Assembly (NCBI RefSeq): GCF_900696045.1
Contig: NZ_LR216287.1
Location: 1,841,854 to 1,905,853 of the forward strand
Direction of reading: 5' to 3'
DNA length: 64,000 nucleotides
From: Candidatus Nitrosocosmicus franklandus
Lineage (GTDB): Archaea; Thermoproteota; Nitrososphaeria; Nitrososphaerales; Nitrososphaeraceae
Shown here: one piece after another, positions 49,311 to 59,200 of the stretch
Layout of the letters: the number at the start of each line of letters is the position of its first letter
Position numbering within the stretch: position 1 is the first letter of the stretch
The notes under the pieces: generated by a model
Databases searched by the model: none
Told to the model about the DNA's origin: nothing
The model's input: the letters and a program-made list of their open reading frames with translations, nothing else
Program-made: the position numbers and the translations under genes

Positions 49311-49637
49311 ATATAATAAATATCTGTTGAATAAGGTGAGCATAGCAATAGACGATAAAGAATGCTTTGCTAAGATTCTTATTGATTAAAATGTAGATAT
49401 ATTTTAGGTTCATTCTCTAGCAAATCCTTCTACTTTGGTTCATGAAATATTGGTATCCATAAGGTCAGGAGGTGGCACAATACTCACAACTTTCAGCAAA
49501 ATCAAATTATACTTCTAAACATCTTTGGTATTTTTCATTTTGGAGAATTTGATCTGGCGCCATGTTAAAGGTTAAATGTACTATAAAAAACCATTTATCT
49601 GAATGATACTCATTGGAAGATCATGTAACTACAATAA

Positions 49638-50276
49638 TTAGTTTTGAAGTAGTTCTAACTTTATAGCCATACTACGATGTTTTATTATATCATTTCTCTG
49701 TTTTTCAGATAAGAGATTAAAATCTGTTTGATTATAACCACAAATGCCATTGTATGCCAGGTCAGTAAAATGAGTGGGTGATGAGGTTTCTAATTCTACC
49801 AATTTTTCTTTTTGTGATTTATAATAAAAAGCACCTACATCAGCTATGACCGTGAGACCATACTTGCCTATTTTAACAACTTTTTCTATTATTTTTCTTC
49901 TAGAATCTATCACAGGCTCTCTCCCAAAATACTCTTTTAGGGGATCACTAACTATCAGTGTTTGGAGATTTTCTTCATTTTCCTTAAAGTCGGTTTCGGT
50001 ATACCTTTTACAAAGATGTTCTTTAACTGAACTTTAAGTCTCATAAAAAGGATTGATAATAATTATGCTTTTTGCGTTTTCTTCTTCCGCTAGTTGTCTT
50101 TTTATATGACAAGAGTAAAATTTTCTAAAAGTAGCCAAATTATCATATATAACCAGGCAATGCAGACCATAATCTGAATTTTTTGGCACTAGTCTGATCA
50201 CTGCCTCTTCCACTTTAATCTGTAGCATAGGTTTATTATTTGCTATAGTAATTTCAGACGTCTCTAAATTTTTCAT
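49638..50276 (-). pseudogene. MEDS-domain protein gene interrupted by one stop codon
   Basis: A single minus frame from ATG 50276 to 49638 encodes about 212 codons, broken only by a TAA at 50034-50036 (codon 81). The halves fit one MEDS protein: YGLHCLVIYDNLATFRKFYS and AKSIIIINPFYE before the stop; KEHLCKRYTETDF, GLTVIADVGAFYY, GICGYNQTDFNLLSEKQRND after it. No frameshift and no other lesion is visible, so the mutation looks recent, or the stop is bypassed. Similar to the truncated gene at position 3-266. Confidence 0.82.
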
Positions 50277-50941
50277 CTAACCGCATTTCTCATCTTTTGA
50301 TGTTTTCACTCGCGGGTTTCAATAAATATTTTTTTAATTTGCATAAGGAAAATGAGATATTAGGTTTATCGAATTTCTGAATAATTTGTTTGATTATAAT
50401 GTATTTATTTCAAAAATAACATTGTTAGAAAAGTATGTATTAACTTGATGCACCTGTTACCAATTTCGAATATGCATACATGTTTATTTCGAACTAAGAA
50501 ATTATAATAAGATGTTATTTTGAAGGCAATAGATACCACCTAGCCCTTGACAATATGTAATTTCACAAAAGAGCAATATGAAGTAATAAACGAGTTAATT
50601 GGTGTATATTACGTATGGCAAAGTTTGCTCAATAAGTTGTTTTTTTGACACAGCTCTGATTTAAACTCAAACAACGTTACCTTAAAAAAGTGCAGTAGAA
50701 AAGATCGATTTATAGCACAACAGATACAAAAACCATTTGCACTATATATAAGAAGATTGAGAAATATCTTGAAGCGATATAATTATCATATTGTAATATT
50801 ATCAAGATAATAATTTTGAGATAGGCTTTAAACCAACTCTAATGATTCTCTTCTAGTTTATTACTTTGTATCTTTTGTTACTACGACCAAATTTCGGTTA
50901 TAAAAACCGAGGGTTATATAGCTTCATGCCTAAAATTTAAT
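50277..50941. other. Gene-free stretch
   Basis: A+T-rich. The segment ATATTATCAAGATAATAATTTTGAG near 50796 resembles the one at 53609 upstream of the ATP-cone gene and may be a shared promoter-type motif. No coding pattern. Confidence 0.35.
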
Positions 50942-51085
50942 ATGTTTGGAATAACAATGCTTTTAGTACGTTTGACTGATTATCTTCGTGGTCGCAAAGA
51001 TAAAATGATCTGCACACAGTGCAGGTATGTTGCAAAGGATGAATATGAACTCGACTTCCACATAAGACAAAGTCATAATAAATAA
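50942..51085 (+). CDS. Small C2H2 zinc-finger protein, 47 aa
   Basis: Reads MFGITMLLVRLTDYLRGRKD, then MICTQCRYVAKDEYELDFHI and RQSHNK. Cys24-x2-Cys27 and the His40-x4-His45 pair form a C2H2-type finger. Start may be the second Met (MLLVRL). Short single-finger proteins of this type are common in archaea and probably bind nucleic acid or protein. Confidence 0.65.
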   Translation: MFGITMLLVRLTDYLRGRKDKMICTQCRYVAKDEYELDFHIRQSHNK

Positions 51086-51453
51086 AGTATTTTTACTTGT
51101 ACTTTTGAACGTTAATTTATTGAAAATTTATCGTTATTTTTGTCAGATGCATATTTATACTTCAAATTCAAGTATTTCAGGATTATCGGAGTTTAAAAAG
51201 AAGATATCTTTTAATTATTTCAATGTTATCTTTAGTAGATCCTGAAAGGATTTATCGAATCTCATGTCTTTAACTATATACGCGGATGATGCACCTAAAT
51301 TCATCTTTCCATTTTGTCATGATGTGTTGCAACTTGAATCAGTCAGTCGTTAAAGATTTGATGTTTCTGAATACTCATCCTCTGAAATTACTCTAATACT
51401 ATAAATTTCAATTTTAAAAAATGGACTTTAATCATACACTTTTATTTTCAATT
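51086..51453. other. Gene-free stretch
   Basis: No gene or structure recognised between the C2H2 gene and the tandem hairpin units. Confidence 0.35.
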
Positions 51454-51607
51454 AATGTGAAATGGATTTAAATTTAATTACGGAATGTGAGTTGAGAATA
51501 ACAAAGTCCAATCCACTTCACATTGATTCTTGAATTTGTGTACACAGTTTGGTATACTCTAAAGAGTATGATTGTATCTTAGTTATAGTTTGTGGTACAG
51601 ATATCTA
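51454..51607 (+). ncRNA. Tandem structured unit 1 (RNA candidate or decayed gene)
   Basis: A long imperfect inverted repeat, AATGTGAAATGGATT (51454-51468) with AATCCACTTCACATT (51510-51524), is followed by a perfect 7-bp hairpin ATACTCT-AA-AGAGTAT (51554-51569) and by TTTGTGGTACAGATATC. Unit 2 repeats this architecture about 310 bp downstream with a different hairpin sequence. Confidence 0.4.
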
Positions 51608-51770
51608 TAAAATACAATAAATCAACTATGAACAAAAATAATAATAATAACCAGTCAGAACCACAACTTATTAATTGGGATATTTAGATTGAATCTTTTA
51701 CTACTGTGATAAGGGTCAAAGTTAAGAATGGATATCTCTATCAGGTTTGTTATTTGCATTACAAATATCA

Positions 51771-51918
51771 ATATGCAAAGTGGACCTATCGATAGTAAAA
51801 TATGGGAAGTGCTATCGAGATCCACTTCACATTGTATTGGATCAAACTTTTCGTGCACTCATAAGTGCACAGCCTGTATTCACAAATCAATTAGTTATTA
51901 TTTGTGGTACAGATGTCA
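51771..51918 (+). ncRNA. Tandem structured unit 2
   Basis: The arm GATCCACTTCACATTG (51819-51834) pairs partly with CAAAGTGGACC...CGATAG upstream (51776-51795). The hairpin GTGCACT-CATA-AGTGCAC (51853-51870) sits at the place of the unit 1 hairpin but has an unrelated, fully paired sequence. The end TTTGTGGTACAGATGTC matches unit 1. One frame (51728-51931) is open here and contains CTHKCTACIHKS and WYRC, so a small zinc-ribbon gene is the alternative explanation. Confidence 0.4.
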
Positions 51919-52540
51919 AAATTTAGAGTGAATTATTTGTCAATTTCAGACAATATCTTTTGCTGTTTCATCCCTCTCAGGAATTGGATTAAATTCTATA
52001 TTTGTAGACATCTTCCAGAATTATCAGTATTTGGTCAATATGCACAAAACCTTTTAGATCAAGTTATTTAATGCAAAAAATAATTATCTTTTTCTTGTTA
52101 TATTCTGATCATAATACTTGGTTTGCTCAGAGAATCGCAACTTAGTTTATAATTTTCATTTTAGAGATCTATAGTGTCTCTATGTTGAGGGTATTAAGTA
52201 TCTTTTCTCTTTCTTCTAAGAAGGCAAAAATAAAAATTTACGCATCTGTATTGAAGTAAACTAATTTTGCGTAGGTAATAACAACAACAGGTGATATTTT
52301 TGTCATTTGAAATCCTGATTGCTTGGATCTTCATATTTGCTTAATTAGTCATGCTCTATAGTACGTTTCTTATGATTGATAAATATTAAACAACAGAATG
52401 TAAATTGTTGATAAAAATGATTCTAGTACCATTTAATAGTTAAAGTATTCGCAAAGGTTTCTAACATATGCTGTAAATTCAGCAAATCTAGTTTTTCTAA
52501 GTAATAAGTATAGACCTATGTTAAAATTCTTTTATTACAT
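51919..52540. other. Gene-free stretch, 620 bp
   Basis: No coding or structured element recognised. Confidence 0.35.
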
Positions 52541-52732
52541 GTGATTCAGGAACTACCTATCACTAGATCTTTGTTTGATGAATCACTTAGAAACAAAAAA
52601 AGTAGTTCAATAGCCACACTAAGCGAACATGCTTTAGCGATATACAAACAAATGGAAGATAACAATAAGAATACAATGCAAGAAAAAATAGATGGAATCG
52701 GATCCATAGATGAGTTAATTTTGAGTGTGTAA
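52541..52732 (+). CDS. Small hypothetical protein, 63 aa, GTG start
   Basis: Reads as a helical, charged protein: SLFDESLRNKKSSSIATLSE then HALAIYKQMEDNNKNTMQEK. GTG at 52541 is the only plausible start. Composition is coding-like; no motif recognised. It ends about 180 bp before the second IS6 copy. Confidence 0.45.
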   Translation: MIQELPITRSLFDESLRNKKSSSIATLSEHALAIYKQMEDNNKNTMQEKIDGIGSIDELILSV

Positions 52733-52913
52733 TAATCTGTTATAGCCCACCCAATTAAATAGCCAATTATGCGAAAAATAATTAGGTGAGGTGGACTTGT
52801 TAATTATGGGAAACTACGGGTTAGAAGGACTAGCCAAAATCAAGGGATTGGTAAGTGTATCTCGGAAAGTGTCAGAAAGGTATCTGTCCTATTAAGTTAA
52901 TACGTTAAAATCT

Positions 52914-53583
52914 GGCTCTGTTCAGTTAACATGTTTTATTTCTCTGTTATGATAGTCAATAAATAACCGCAACCAATTGTGTACATGCTTCAACTTACAA
53001 TTCTTTACTCTGCAAGGAAAATAGTCATCGAAACTTTCGGTTCTATCCTTGATATATTGCATCGTTCTTTCGATTACACTTTTCTCGTAAGAGGAATGAA
53101 TATGGTGATCGAGTTTGAGAAACTGACAAGCCATGGGATACCAAGTCCCACCATCATCAGTCGAAACTGGGTGCTTTCCATGAACTTTGATCAAATTAGA
53201 AAGATATCTTTCTGCAACAAACATGTTTCTTTCCTTAGAGATAGATAGTGCGAGAATTTGTCTGTTTTTAGGCTCTATTGCTACCCATAGCCAGATGTAT
53301 TCTGATCTCACCTTTAACATCGTTTCATCTACAATATACTCCAGAACCTTTCTTCTGCGTGACTGCATCTTTTGGGGTTTGTACTTTTGAATCCAGTTCC
53401 AGATGGAAACATGATTTCTTTTGAAAAGTTGAGATAGTCTTTCGGAGGCTCTCCTGAGAGAAAGACCTGAAAAGTATAGATGTAGTGCATAATATACATA
53501 CTTTGAAGGCGTTCTGTTTCTAGTAAGCATAAAAGAAATGGAATGCTTTCAAGCTATAGGATTATCGTTAACTGAACAGAGCC
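52914..53583 (-). mobile_element. IS6-type insertion sequence, copy 2, no target duplication
   Basis: 670 bp with perfect 17-bp terminal inverted repeats GGCTCTGTTCAGTTAAC (52914-52930) and its complement (53567-53583). The flanking octamers TAAAATCT and GATTGTAA differ, so no target duplication is present, in contrast to copy 1. Orientation is opposite to copy 1, 31.4 kb away. Confidence 0.9.
52922..53530 (-). CDS. IS6-family DDE transposase, copy 2
   Basis: 202 residues, nearly identical in layout to copy 1: an N-terminal helix-turn-helix (LSLRRASERLSQLFKRNHVSIWNW), catalytic Asp in EYIVDETMLKVR, Asp in VSTDDGGTWYP and Glu in VIERTMQYIKDRTE. One extra Asp codon distinguishes it from copy 1 in the second motif, and roughly a fifth of residues differ, so the two copies are not a recent duplicate pair. 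The stop codon lies in the terminal repeat. Probably intact. Confidence 0.9.
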   Translation of the reverse strand: MLTRNRTPSKYVYYALHLYFSGLSLRRASERLSQLFKRNHVSIWNWIQKYKPQKMQSRRRKVLEYIVDETMLKVRSEYIWLWVAIEPKNRQILALSISKERNMFVAERYLSNLIKVHGKHPVSTDDGGTWYPMACQFLKLDHHIHSSYEKSVIERTMQYIKDRTESFDDYFPCRVKNCKLKHVHNWLRLFIDYHNREIKHVN

Positions 53584-53628
53584 GATTGTAAATAGCTCAT
53601 TGTTAAATATTATCAAGACAATAGTATT

Positions 53629-54081
53629 TTGATGACCGCAGATGCCAATACAGAACAAAAACGGTCAACATTTTACCCCTTATCGGAATTGACCGTTTTA
53701 AAAAGAAGTGGGAATTCTGAGAAATTTAACCAAGAAAAACTAGCCAGGGGAATTACAAGAGCTGGTACTCCATACATGCTTGCTAATGATATCTCAAAAT
53801 CAATTACAAGCAAATTGGCCTCAAATCCTCATATCGATAACGTCATTCTTTCAAGTAAACTTCGAGAATACGTTTCAACAGAGTTGAGACAGAGAAATCA
53901 AAATACGATCGCCGAATCGTACTTGGGATATAGCAAGAATAGCGTTACATCTATTAGCGAAGAGCAACTAAAAAATAATAAATACAACTCCAAGGTATCC
54001 CAAACTACAAACACTCGTCAGAAGCAATTTGCAAAAGATAAAGATAATACCTCTGGAAGAAATACAAAAAGAGGAATCTAG
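53629..54081 (+). CDS. Stand-alone ATP-cone domain protein
   Basis: 150 residues. Residues about 22-105 form an ATP-cone domain: VLKRSGNSEKFNQEKLARGI, ITRAGTPYMLANDISKSI and LREYVSTELRQRNQNTIAES. The cone is normally the nucleotide-sensing N-terminus of class I/III ribonucleotide reductases or NrdR; here no reductase and no zinc ribbon follow, only a basic, Thr/Lys/Asn-rich tail. It could be a free nucleotide-sensing regulator. The IS6 copy 2 ends only 45 bp upstream, so its native promoter may have been displaced. ATG 53629. Confidence 0.8.
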   Translation: MMTADANTEQKRSTFYPLSELTVLKRSGNSEKFNQEKLARGITRAGTPYMLANDISKSITSKLASNPHIDNVILSSKLREYVSTELRQRNQNTIAESYLGYSKNSVTSISEEQLKNNKYNSKVSQTTNTRQKQFAKDKDNTSGRNTKRGI

Positions 54082-54191
54082 AAAATAATCTAGAATTTAA
54101 TGGATGTGTTAATTTATCTTTTATTGAGGGAATAGCAAAACTCTTGATTGATATCTAATATGAGCTATGTCGATGAAACTCATGTGGATAC

Positions 54192-54375
54192 TCAGACATT
54201 CTTGCTATTGCTGGTTGTTGTCAATTCTCTTTGATGTGATTTTTTCGGCCAGATTGGTATAATTGTGGTGGTAACAGCTACCACAATGACTATAGACGTA
54301 TAAATATCTGTGGATAAGGTTCCAGTTGATATGTCTACTCCAGCAACAATAAGTCTACATCCCCTCGGGACACCA
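54192..54375 (-). pseudogene. C-terminal remnant of a CPA2-type cation/proton antiporter
   Basis: The frame reads RGCRLIVAGVDISTGTLSTD, then IYTSIVIVVAVTTTIIPIW and PKKSHQREL. This matches the last helix pair of Kef/CPA2 antiporters, whose pattern is PRGEVALIIA...TTxxxPxxL. A separate 34-codon membrane-like peptide (54391-54495, MLFIAGIIIATSVSTILLGF) in another frame may be a further piece. Confidence 0.45.
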
Positions 54376-54630
54376 TATTTATTTCAACTCTCATTGATCT
54401 TGTCTAGTCTTTAAGAAATAATATGGTGATAATCCAAATCCCAATAATATTGTTGATACTGATGTCGCTATAATTATTCCTGCAATGAATAACATATCTA
54501 AATTGATACCTCAATCTTTTGAAAAAGGAATAGAAAAGGTAGAAAATGTTTTCCTATTTTGTATAATTATAAGATCAATCTTCTACTTCTAGTATTGTAC
54601 AATAAGGCTTAAAAGAATATTCAATCTCTA

Positions 54631-56079
54631 TTGTTATTGTTGAAAAACAAAATAATTTGGCTACTGATTATGTCTCTAATTGTGTCTGTTATGATTTTAG
54701 GAAACCATTCGTTATTTGAATACTCTGAATCTCGATTAGCTTCTCCTCAGGTAGTTACTACTTATAACTTTACTCAAGGACATAACCCGTCTGTTGCCGT
54801 AAATCCCAACACTGGAGAATTGTTTGCTGTATATACTTTAACGGAGAATAATTCTACAAATATTTATATTACAAAGTCTCAAGATAGTGGTAACTCATTT
54901 AGCATACCAGTACGTATTAATGACAAACCCGGAGATGCTGCCGATACATGGAACACTATTCCGATATGCTTTGGTTCGAATAATGAAGTGTATGTTGCAT
55001 GGATGGTTTCTAAGGAAGATCCAGACTTTCCATACGGGATTACTGAATTACGTGTATCCAGGTCTTTGGATGGAGGGAATACCTTTTCACCGGCTGTCAA
55101 TCCCGTAACTGGTTACAAAAGTGAAAAGGCATTCTTTGATCTGAGTGTGACTGGGAATCAGACACTTTATTTGTCATTTCTTGATAGTCTCACAAATGAA
55201 TCTGGTACAAGAATAATTGATTACCCTTCAAGCTTTAAATTGGTGAAATCGGTTGATGGAGGAAAATCTTTTGCCTTGCCTTCTACCATTGATAATCAAA
55301 ACTGTGTTTGCTGTCAAACAGTTTCTGCAGTGGGTCTTGATGGAGAAATATATTTCTCATGGCGAGATTCCCAGTATGAACAAGATATTATTCCCGTAGA
55401 TCCAAATAATCCATACAATTATGGGTTTAGTAATGGATCTCTATTCGATGATTTTGACTATGAAGACTATGAGACTATTCGAGATATAGTAGTAAGACAT
55501 ACAGTGGATAACGGAACTGGCGAGGAGTTTAGTCCTATTACAAAAGTTAGTCAGGATAAATGGTATATTACTGGTTGCCCTGATGCTGGACCTGGTATGG
55601 CTTTTGACAGCGTGGGACGCTTACATGTGGCCTGGTTTACCGGAAGTAAAACTGCTCCAAATGGCACAGGTTATTACTATGCCTATTCAGACGATAAAGG
55701 TTTAACCTTTAGCGAGTCTATCCCGTTGTTAACTGATGAAGAATTTATTCCTCCTACACAAGTTAGTGTAGGAGTTGACAATAGAGATAATGTGTGGATT
55801 ACTTTTTCTGATCAGAGGAGTTCAGATGTAGTTAGATACTCTGAAATTAGGGATGATCATCAGGGTAAAGTTCATTTGAGCATCGTAGACAATGATCATC
55901 AAGTGATATTTAACAGCTCAATAATAGATGGACAGATACATGAATTGGTGGATCTGGCAGTAAGTGGTAACGATGATGTTGCTTTCATTGCTTACCGAGA
56001 TGGAAATAACGCCAAAATTTCTGTGGTGACGGCCAATATTGCTACCAATACTACTCTAACAAATGATAATTTTGCCTAG
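54631..56079 (+). CDS. Secreted BNR-repeat / sialidase-like protein
   Basis: 482 residues, with start at one of several TTG codons before KNKIIWLLIMSLIVSVMIL, a signal anchor. Bacterial-neuraminidase-type Asp boxes recur: SQDSGNSF, SLDGGNTF, SVDGGKSF, and DDKGLTF in the fourth place. A six-bladed propeller is expected. Two features are shared with the paralogue at 61693: a CVCCQT motif and WYITGCPDAGPGMAFDSVGR; both Cys groups may form a metal site or disulfides. Asp boxes are structural, and the arginine triad of true sialidases is not evident, so sialidase activity is not claimed. Heavily sequon-rich; surface location likely. Confidence 0.8.
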   Translation: MLLLKNKIIWLLIMSLIVSVMILGNHSLFEYSESRLASPQVVTTYNFTQGHNPSVAVNPNTGELFAVYTLTENNSTNIYITKSQDSGNSFSIPVRINDKPGDAADTWNTIPICFGSNNEVYVAWMVSKEDPDFPYGITELRVSRSLDGGNTFSPAVNPVTGYKSEKAFFDLSVTGNQTLYLSFLDSLTNESGTRIIDYPSSFKLVKSVDGGKSFALPSTIDNQNCVCCQTVSAVGLDGEIYFSWRDSQYEQDIIPVDPNNPYNYGFSNGSLFDDFDYEDYETIRDIVVRHTVDNGTGEEFSPITKVSQDKWYITGCPDAGPGMAFDSVGRLHVAWFTGSKTAPNGTGYYYAYSDDKGLTFSESIPLLTDEEFIPPTQVSVGVDNRDNVWITFSDQRSSDVVRYSEIRDDHQGKVHLSIVDNDHQVIFNSSIIDGQIHELVDLAVSGNDDVAFIAYRDGNNAKISVVTANIATNTTLTNDNFA

Positions 56080-56232
56080 TCTAACACCTGCAAAAGGTAA
56101 CAGTTAAGGTAAAACCCGTTATCTTTTTTCGTCTTACTGAGAAATTGTGATAGGTTATTAAAATTTTCTTTATGTTTAGAACCTATCCCAAAATTCGATA
56201 GAAATATAGCTCCTTATCTGTCTTGGTAAACC

Positions 56233-57122
56233 GTGATCTGTGTCCAGACTAAGGAAGACAAAGCAAAACACACTCTTCCTACTATCAGAAGGATTCCCGA
56301 TGAATTATGGGACGAGTTTAAGAAGATACTGCCTAAAGAAAAGCCTCCAAAAACTGTGGGTAGACCGATTATTCCATATAAACAAGTACTGGATGGGATC
56401 CTTTACGTTCTTAGAACGGGGTGCCAATGGAAGATGCTTCCAAAAGAATATGGTTCAGGTTCTACCTGTCACAGGAGATTTCAGGAGTGGAATAAACTGG
56501 ATGTATTTAAAAATGCATGGATCAAACTATTGAAAGATTATGATGATAAAATTGGTCTCAACTGGACGTGGCAATCCATAGACAGTATATCCATAAAGTC
56601 ATCTTTAGGGGGGCCAAGACTGGAAATAATCCCACAGACAGGAGCAAACTAGGCACAAAAAGACACATTTTGACAGAGAAGAAAGGTATTCCTCTATCGG
56701 TTGTAATTTCACCTGCTAGCACTCACGACATCAATCTGGTAACAGATGTAGTCGATAATACAGTAATAAAAAGACCAAAATCATTATCCAGATCGAGACG
56801 ACGACGACGACGATTACAACATCTGTGTCTTGATAAGGGATACAAATCTGCAGAGGAAGAACAGGAATTAATCAAACGAGGATATGTTCTGCACATTCCA
56901 ATCAAGAAGAAAAAAGGGAAGAAAGGTGAAATTGGCAAAGAAATATCAATGCCAAACCGTAAGAAATATTCTTCCAAGAGATGGGTTGTAGAGAGAACGA
57001 ATTCATGGCATAACAGGTTTAGGAAACTCTTCACACGATATGAAAAGAAGGATGAAAACTATCTTGGTCTAGCACAGTTCTCTTGTAGTATAATCATCTA
57101 TAGAAAGTTAATTTTGGGATAG
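56233..57122 (+). CDS. IS5-family transposase (two frames joined by -1 shift)
   Basis: The first frame (56233-56652, GTG start) carries an N-terminal insertion-element domain (RRIPDELWDEFKKILPKEKP, GRPIIPYKQVLDGILYVLRTG CQW) and the first catalytic Asp (WQSIDSISIKS). The second frame (ending 57122) carries GAKTGNNPTDRSKLGTKRH, HDINLVTDVVDN, CLDKGYKSAEE and WVVERTNSWHNRFRKLFTR, with the remaining Asp and Glu. They overlap at a run of six G (56608-56613); reading AGG-GGG-GCC-AAG after a -1 slip joins SLGG to AKTGN as in the single-frame relatives. This could be programmed frameshifting or decay. Confidence 0.85.
56608..56613 (+). promoter_or_regulatory. Slippery G6 site for -1 frameshifting
   Basis: A-GGG-GGG in the zero frame; a -1 shift leads into the frame holding the rest of the DDE domain. 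The position exactly between two conserved transposase segments argues that it is used. Confidence 0.6.
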
Positions 57123-57341
57123 GCTCTTAATTATCTAAATACTTCATAAGACACTTCACCTTTAATATATTCATAGATTTGTCACAAACTAAAAACTTAC
57201 ATCTTGATTTATGGTATAGAATTACAGAACACTTGATTTCTTGCTAAACGTCGTACGATGAATCATTTTGTAAGCTCAGATTATAACCTGATGATCAGTA
57301 AAACCTCTTTATTTCAAAGAATGATTATGATTCTGTTCTTG

Positions 57342-58298
57342 TCACTTGTGATATTGTCCAGCCATCAAGAATAGTTTCTCCTTGTTTATAGTTATCTTAT
57401 TTTTTATCGATTTGGCTGGAACACCTGCAACTATATCCTCATCATCAATATTGTTTATAACCGAACTACCAGAACCAACAATAACCTTGTTTCCTATTTT
57501 TAATTTATTTTTCACAGTGCTGTTTAATCCAAACCAACAGTTATTGCCTATTGTGGTACTTCCTCCTATTATTGTACCTGCAGTTAATTCAGTATTTTTA
57601 CCAATGCTTACATTGTGAGCAACATGACATAGTGCGTCTATCTTTGTACCCTGTCCTATTACTGTATCAGATAGAGAGCCGCGTGCAATTGAACAGTTAG
57701 CATATATTTCAACATCGTTTTCTATAATTACCTTGCCGTAATGAGGAAACTTTTCAAGTTCCAGTGTATCAGGGCATCTTTCAAAAGCAAAACCATCATA
57801 GCCTATTGTGGTGTTTGGTTGAATTATGCAGCCATCACCTACTATACAATTTTGTAGATTTACTTTGGATTCAATCATTGTGTTGTCTCCTATTATGCAA
57901 TCTTTGCCAATGACAACATGGTCTCCAATATAACAATCTCTACCTATTTTTGCTGAATCAGCTATTGTGGCTGTGGGAGATATTACACCTCCCACTATTA
58001 CTTTGTTGGATTCTAAGTTAGTACTACGGGTAATCCTTTTTGCAATTCTGGTAAATTCAAATCGTGGATTATCTACAAATACAAGGACCTGATTCTTTTT
58101 CTTGTTGGGATGAATACGTCCTATCATGCTTTTTTTACAAAGAATAACACCAGCATTTGACCTAGCAATGGCTAAAATACCTTCATATCCATCGTATGAA
58201 CAAAATACCAGATCATAAGTTACTCCTTTAGATATTGATGAAACGTATTTTACTATTTTTAGGCTTTGACCTTCAATAATATAACCTGACTCAATATG
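57342..58298 (-). CDS. LpxD-like hexapeptide-repeat acyltransferase, start codon missing
   Basis: Open frame of 318 codons, but the first ATG (58127) lies inside the conserved region. Upstream of it the frame continues for 57 codons with LpxD-type sequence (YDLVFCSYDGYEGILAIARS, NAGVILC) and then meets a stop with no ATG, GTG or TTG. The rest is a left-handed beta-helix of hexapeptide repeats (IGRDCYIGDHVVIGKDCIIG; CHVAHNVSIGKNTELTAG with the likely catalytic His pair; IAGVPAK-type end). The family N-acylates UDP-sugars; archaea have no lipid A, so a surface-glycan sugar is the plausible substrate. It is either 5'-truncated or starts at a rare codon. Confidence 0.75.
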   Translation of the reverse strand, partial: HIESGYIIEGQSLKIVKYVSSISKGVTYDLVFCSYDGYEGILAIARSNAGVILCKKSMIGRIHPNKKKNQVLVFVDNPRFEFTRIAKRITRSTNLESNKVIVGGVISPTATIADSAKIGRDCYIGDHVVIGKDCIIGDNTMIESKVNLQNCIVGDGCIIQPNTTIGYDGFAFERCPDTLELEKFPHYGKVIIENDVEIYANCSIARGSLSDTVIGQGTKIDALCHVAHNVSIGKNTELTAGTIIGGSTTIGNNCWFGLNSTVKNKLKIGNKVIVGSGSSVINNIDDEDIVAGVPAKSIKNKITINKEKLFLMAGQYHK

Positions 58299-59200
58299 TT
58301 ATACCAGCGACTCTATCGTTCATTTAGTCATGTTGTGTATTATCTCAACGATTGATATTTCTTATATCGTTATTAGTTCATTCTACTAATATACTAATAC
58401 ATATTTCTAAATTTACTACTTTTTAGTTAAATAAAATAAGACTTTGTGTATGTCAAGATATTCTTGCACTATTACCGCATTCTAATATCGCGATCTCATA
58501 TCATTTGTAACAATACAGTAGTAAGTAACGACTAAAAGACACACTATCATTCTAGTCATTACTCATTACTGAAATGAAGAGGCATTAGCATTTAACTCTG
58601 TACATGGTTTAGGTCTTTGTTCATCGTAATTGCATTGCTATTGTTTATATAATTTCTTGTACATTCGTTGAATGTATGTATGTCTTTTATACCGTTAAAC
58701 TAAATTATACAAATTACTAGTCGGGGTTAAACAGGCAATCGCTTTAATGGTAAATATATTGAGCTTTCAGTTCTTCTATTGTTGTACCAGTTGCCTTTTA
58801 ACTATCTGGTTATATGTAACTTCATTACTTAAAAAGAAAGTATATTTAGTTGCACTGCATATTTTATTGTTCTCAATAATAAGGCAAATCTGTTTCTTGC
58901 ACCTTCTCATTCAATTAGCACTGTAATTCATTATTCTTTTCTATCTCCTTATATGATACAAACGTCGATATCTTTATTCATGTGCTTGCTCTAAATATAC
59001 CTGATTTTGCTTGCCTTTAGCTAAAGATCTAATGATGGACAAAAATGATGGATTTACTCCTCAAAGAAAAAAACTACCTTATTTAATGGAGTCTGCCAGT
59101 GGATCTGATGATAAAACCGACAAAAGGTTTTTTTCTTAAAAATAATTTTTCTAATACCATGTATTAGATATGGGGACTTGTCGCGAATAACCAATTCTGC
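58299..59200. other. Gene-poor stretch, 900 bp
   Basis: Only a 34-codon frame (59033-59137, MMDKNDGFTPQRKKLPYLME) stands out; it may be the N-terminal part of the remnant that follows. No repeats or strong hairpins. Confidence 0.35.

Larger units (their letters stand above)
56179..57126 (+). mobile_element. IS5-family insertion sequence with -1 frameshift
   Basis: 948 bp. Terminal inverted repeats GAACCTATCCCAAAATT (56179) and AATTTTGGGATAGGCTC (57110-57126) differ at one position. A 3-bp TTA is present on both sides (56176-56178 and 57127-57129), as in IS5-type insertions at YTAN-like sites. Two overlapping frames encode the transposase. Confidence 0.88.
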
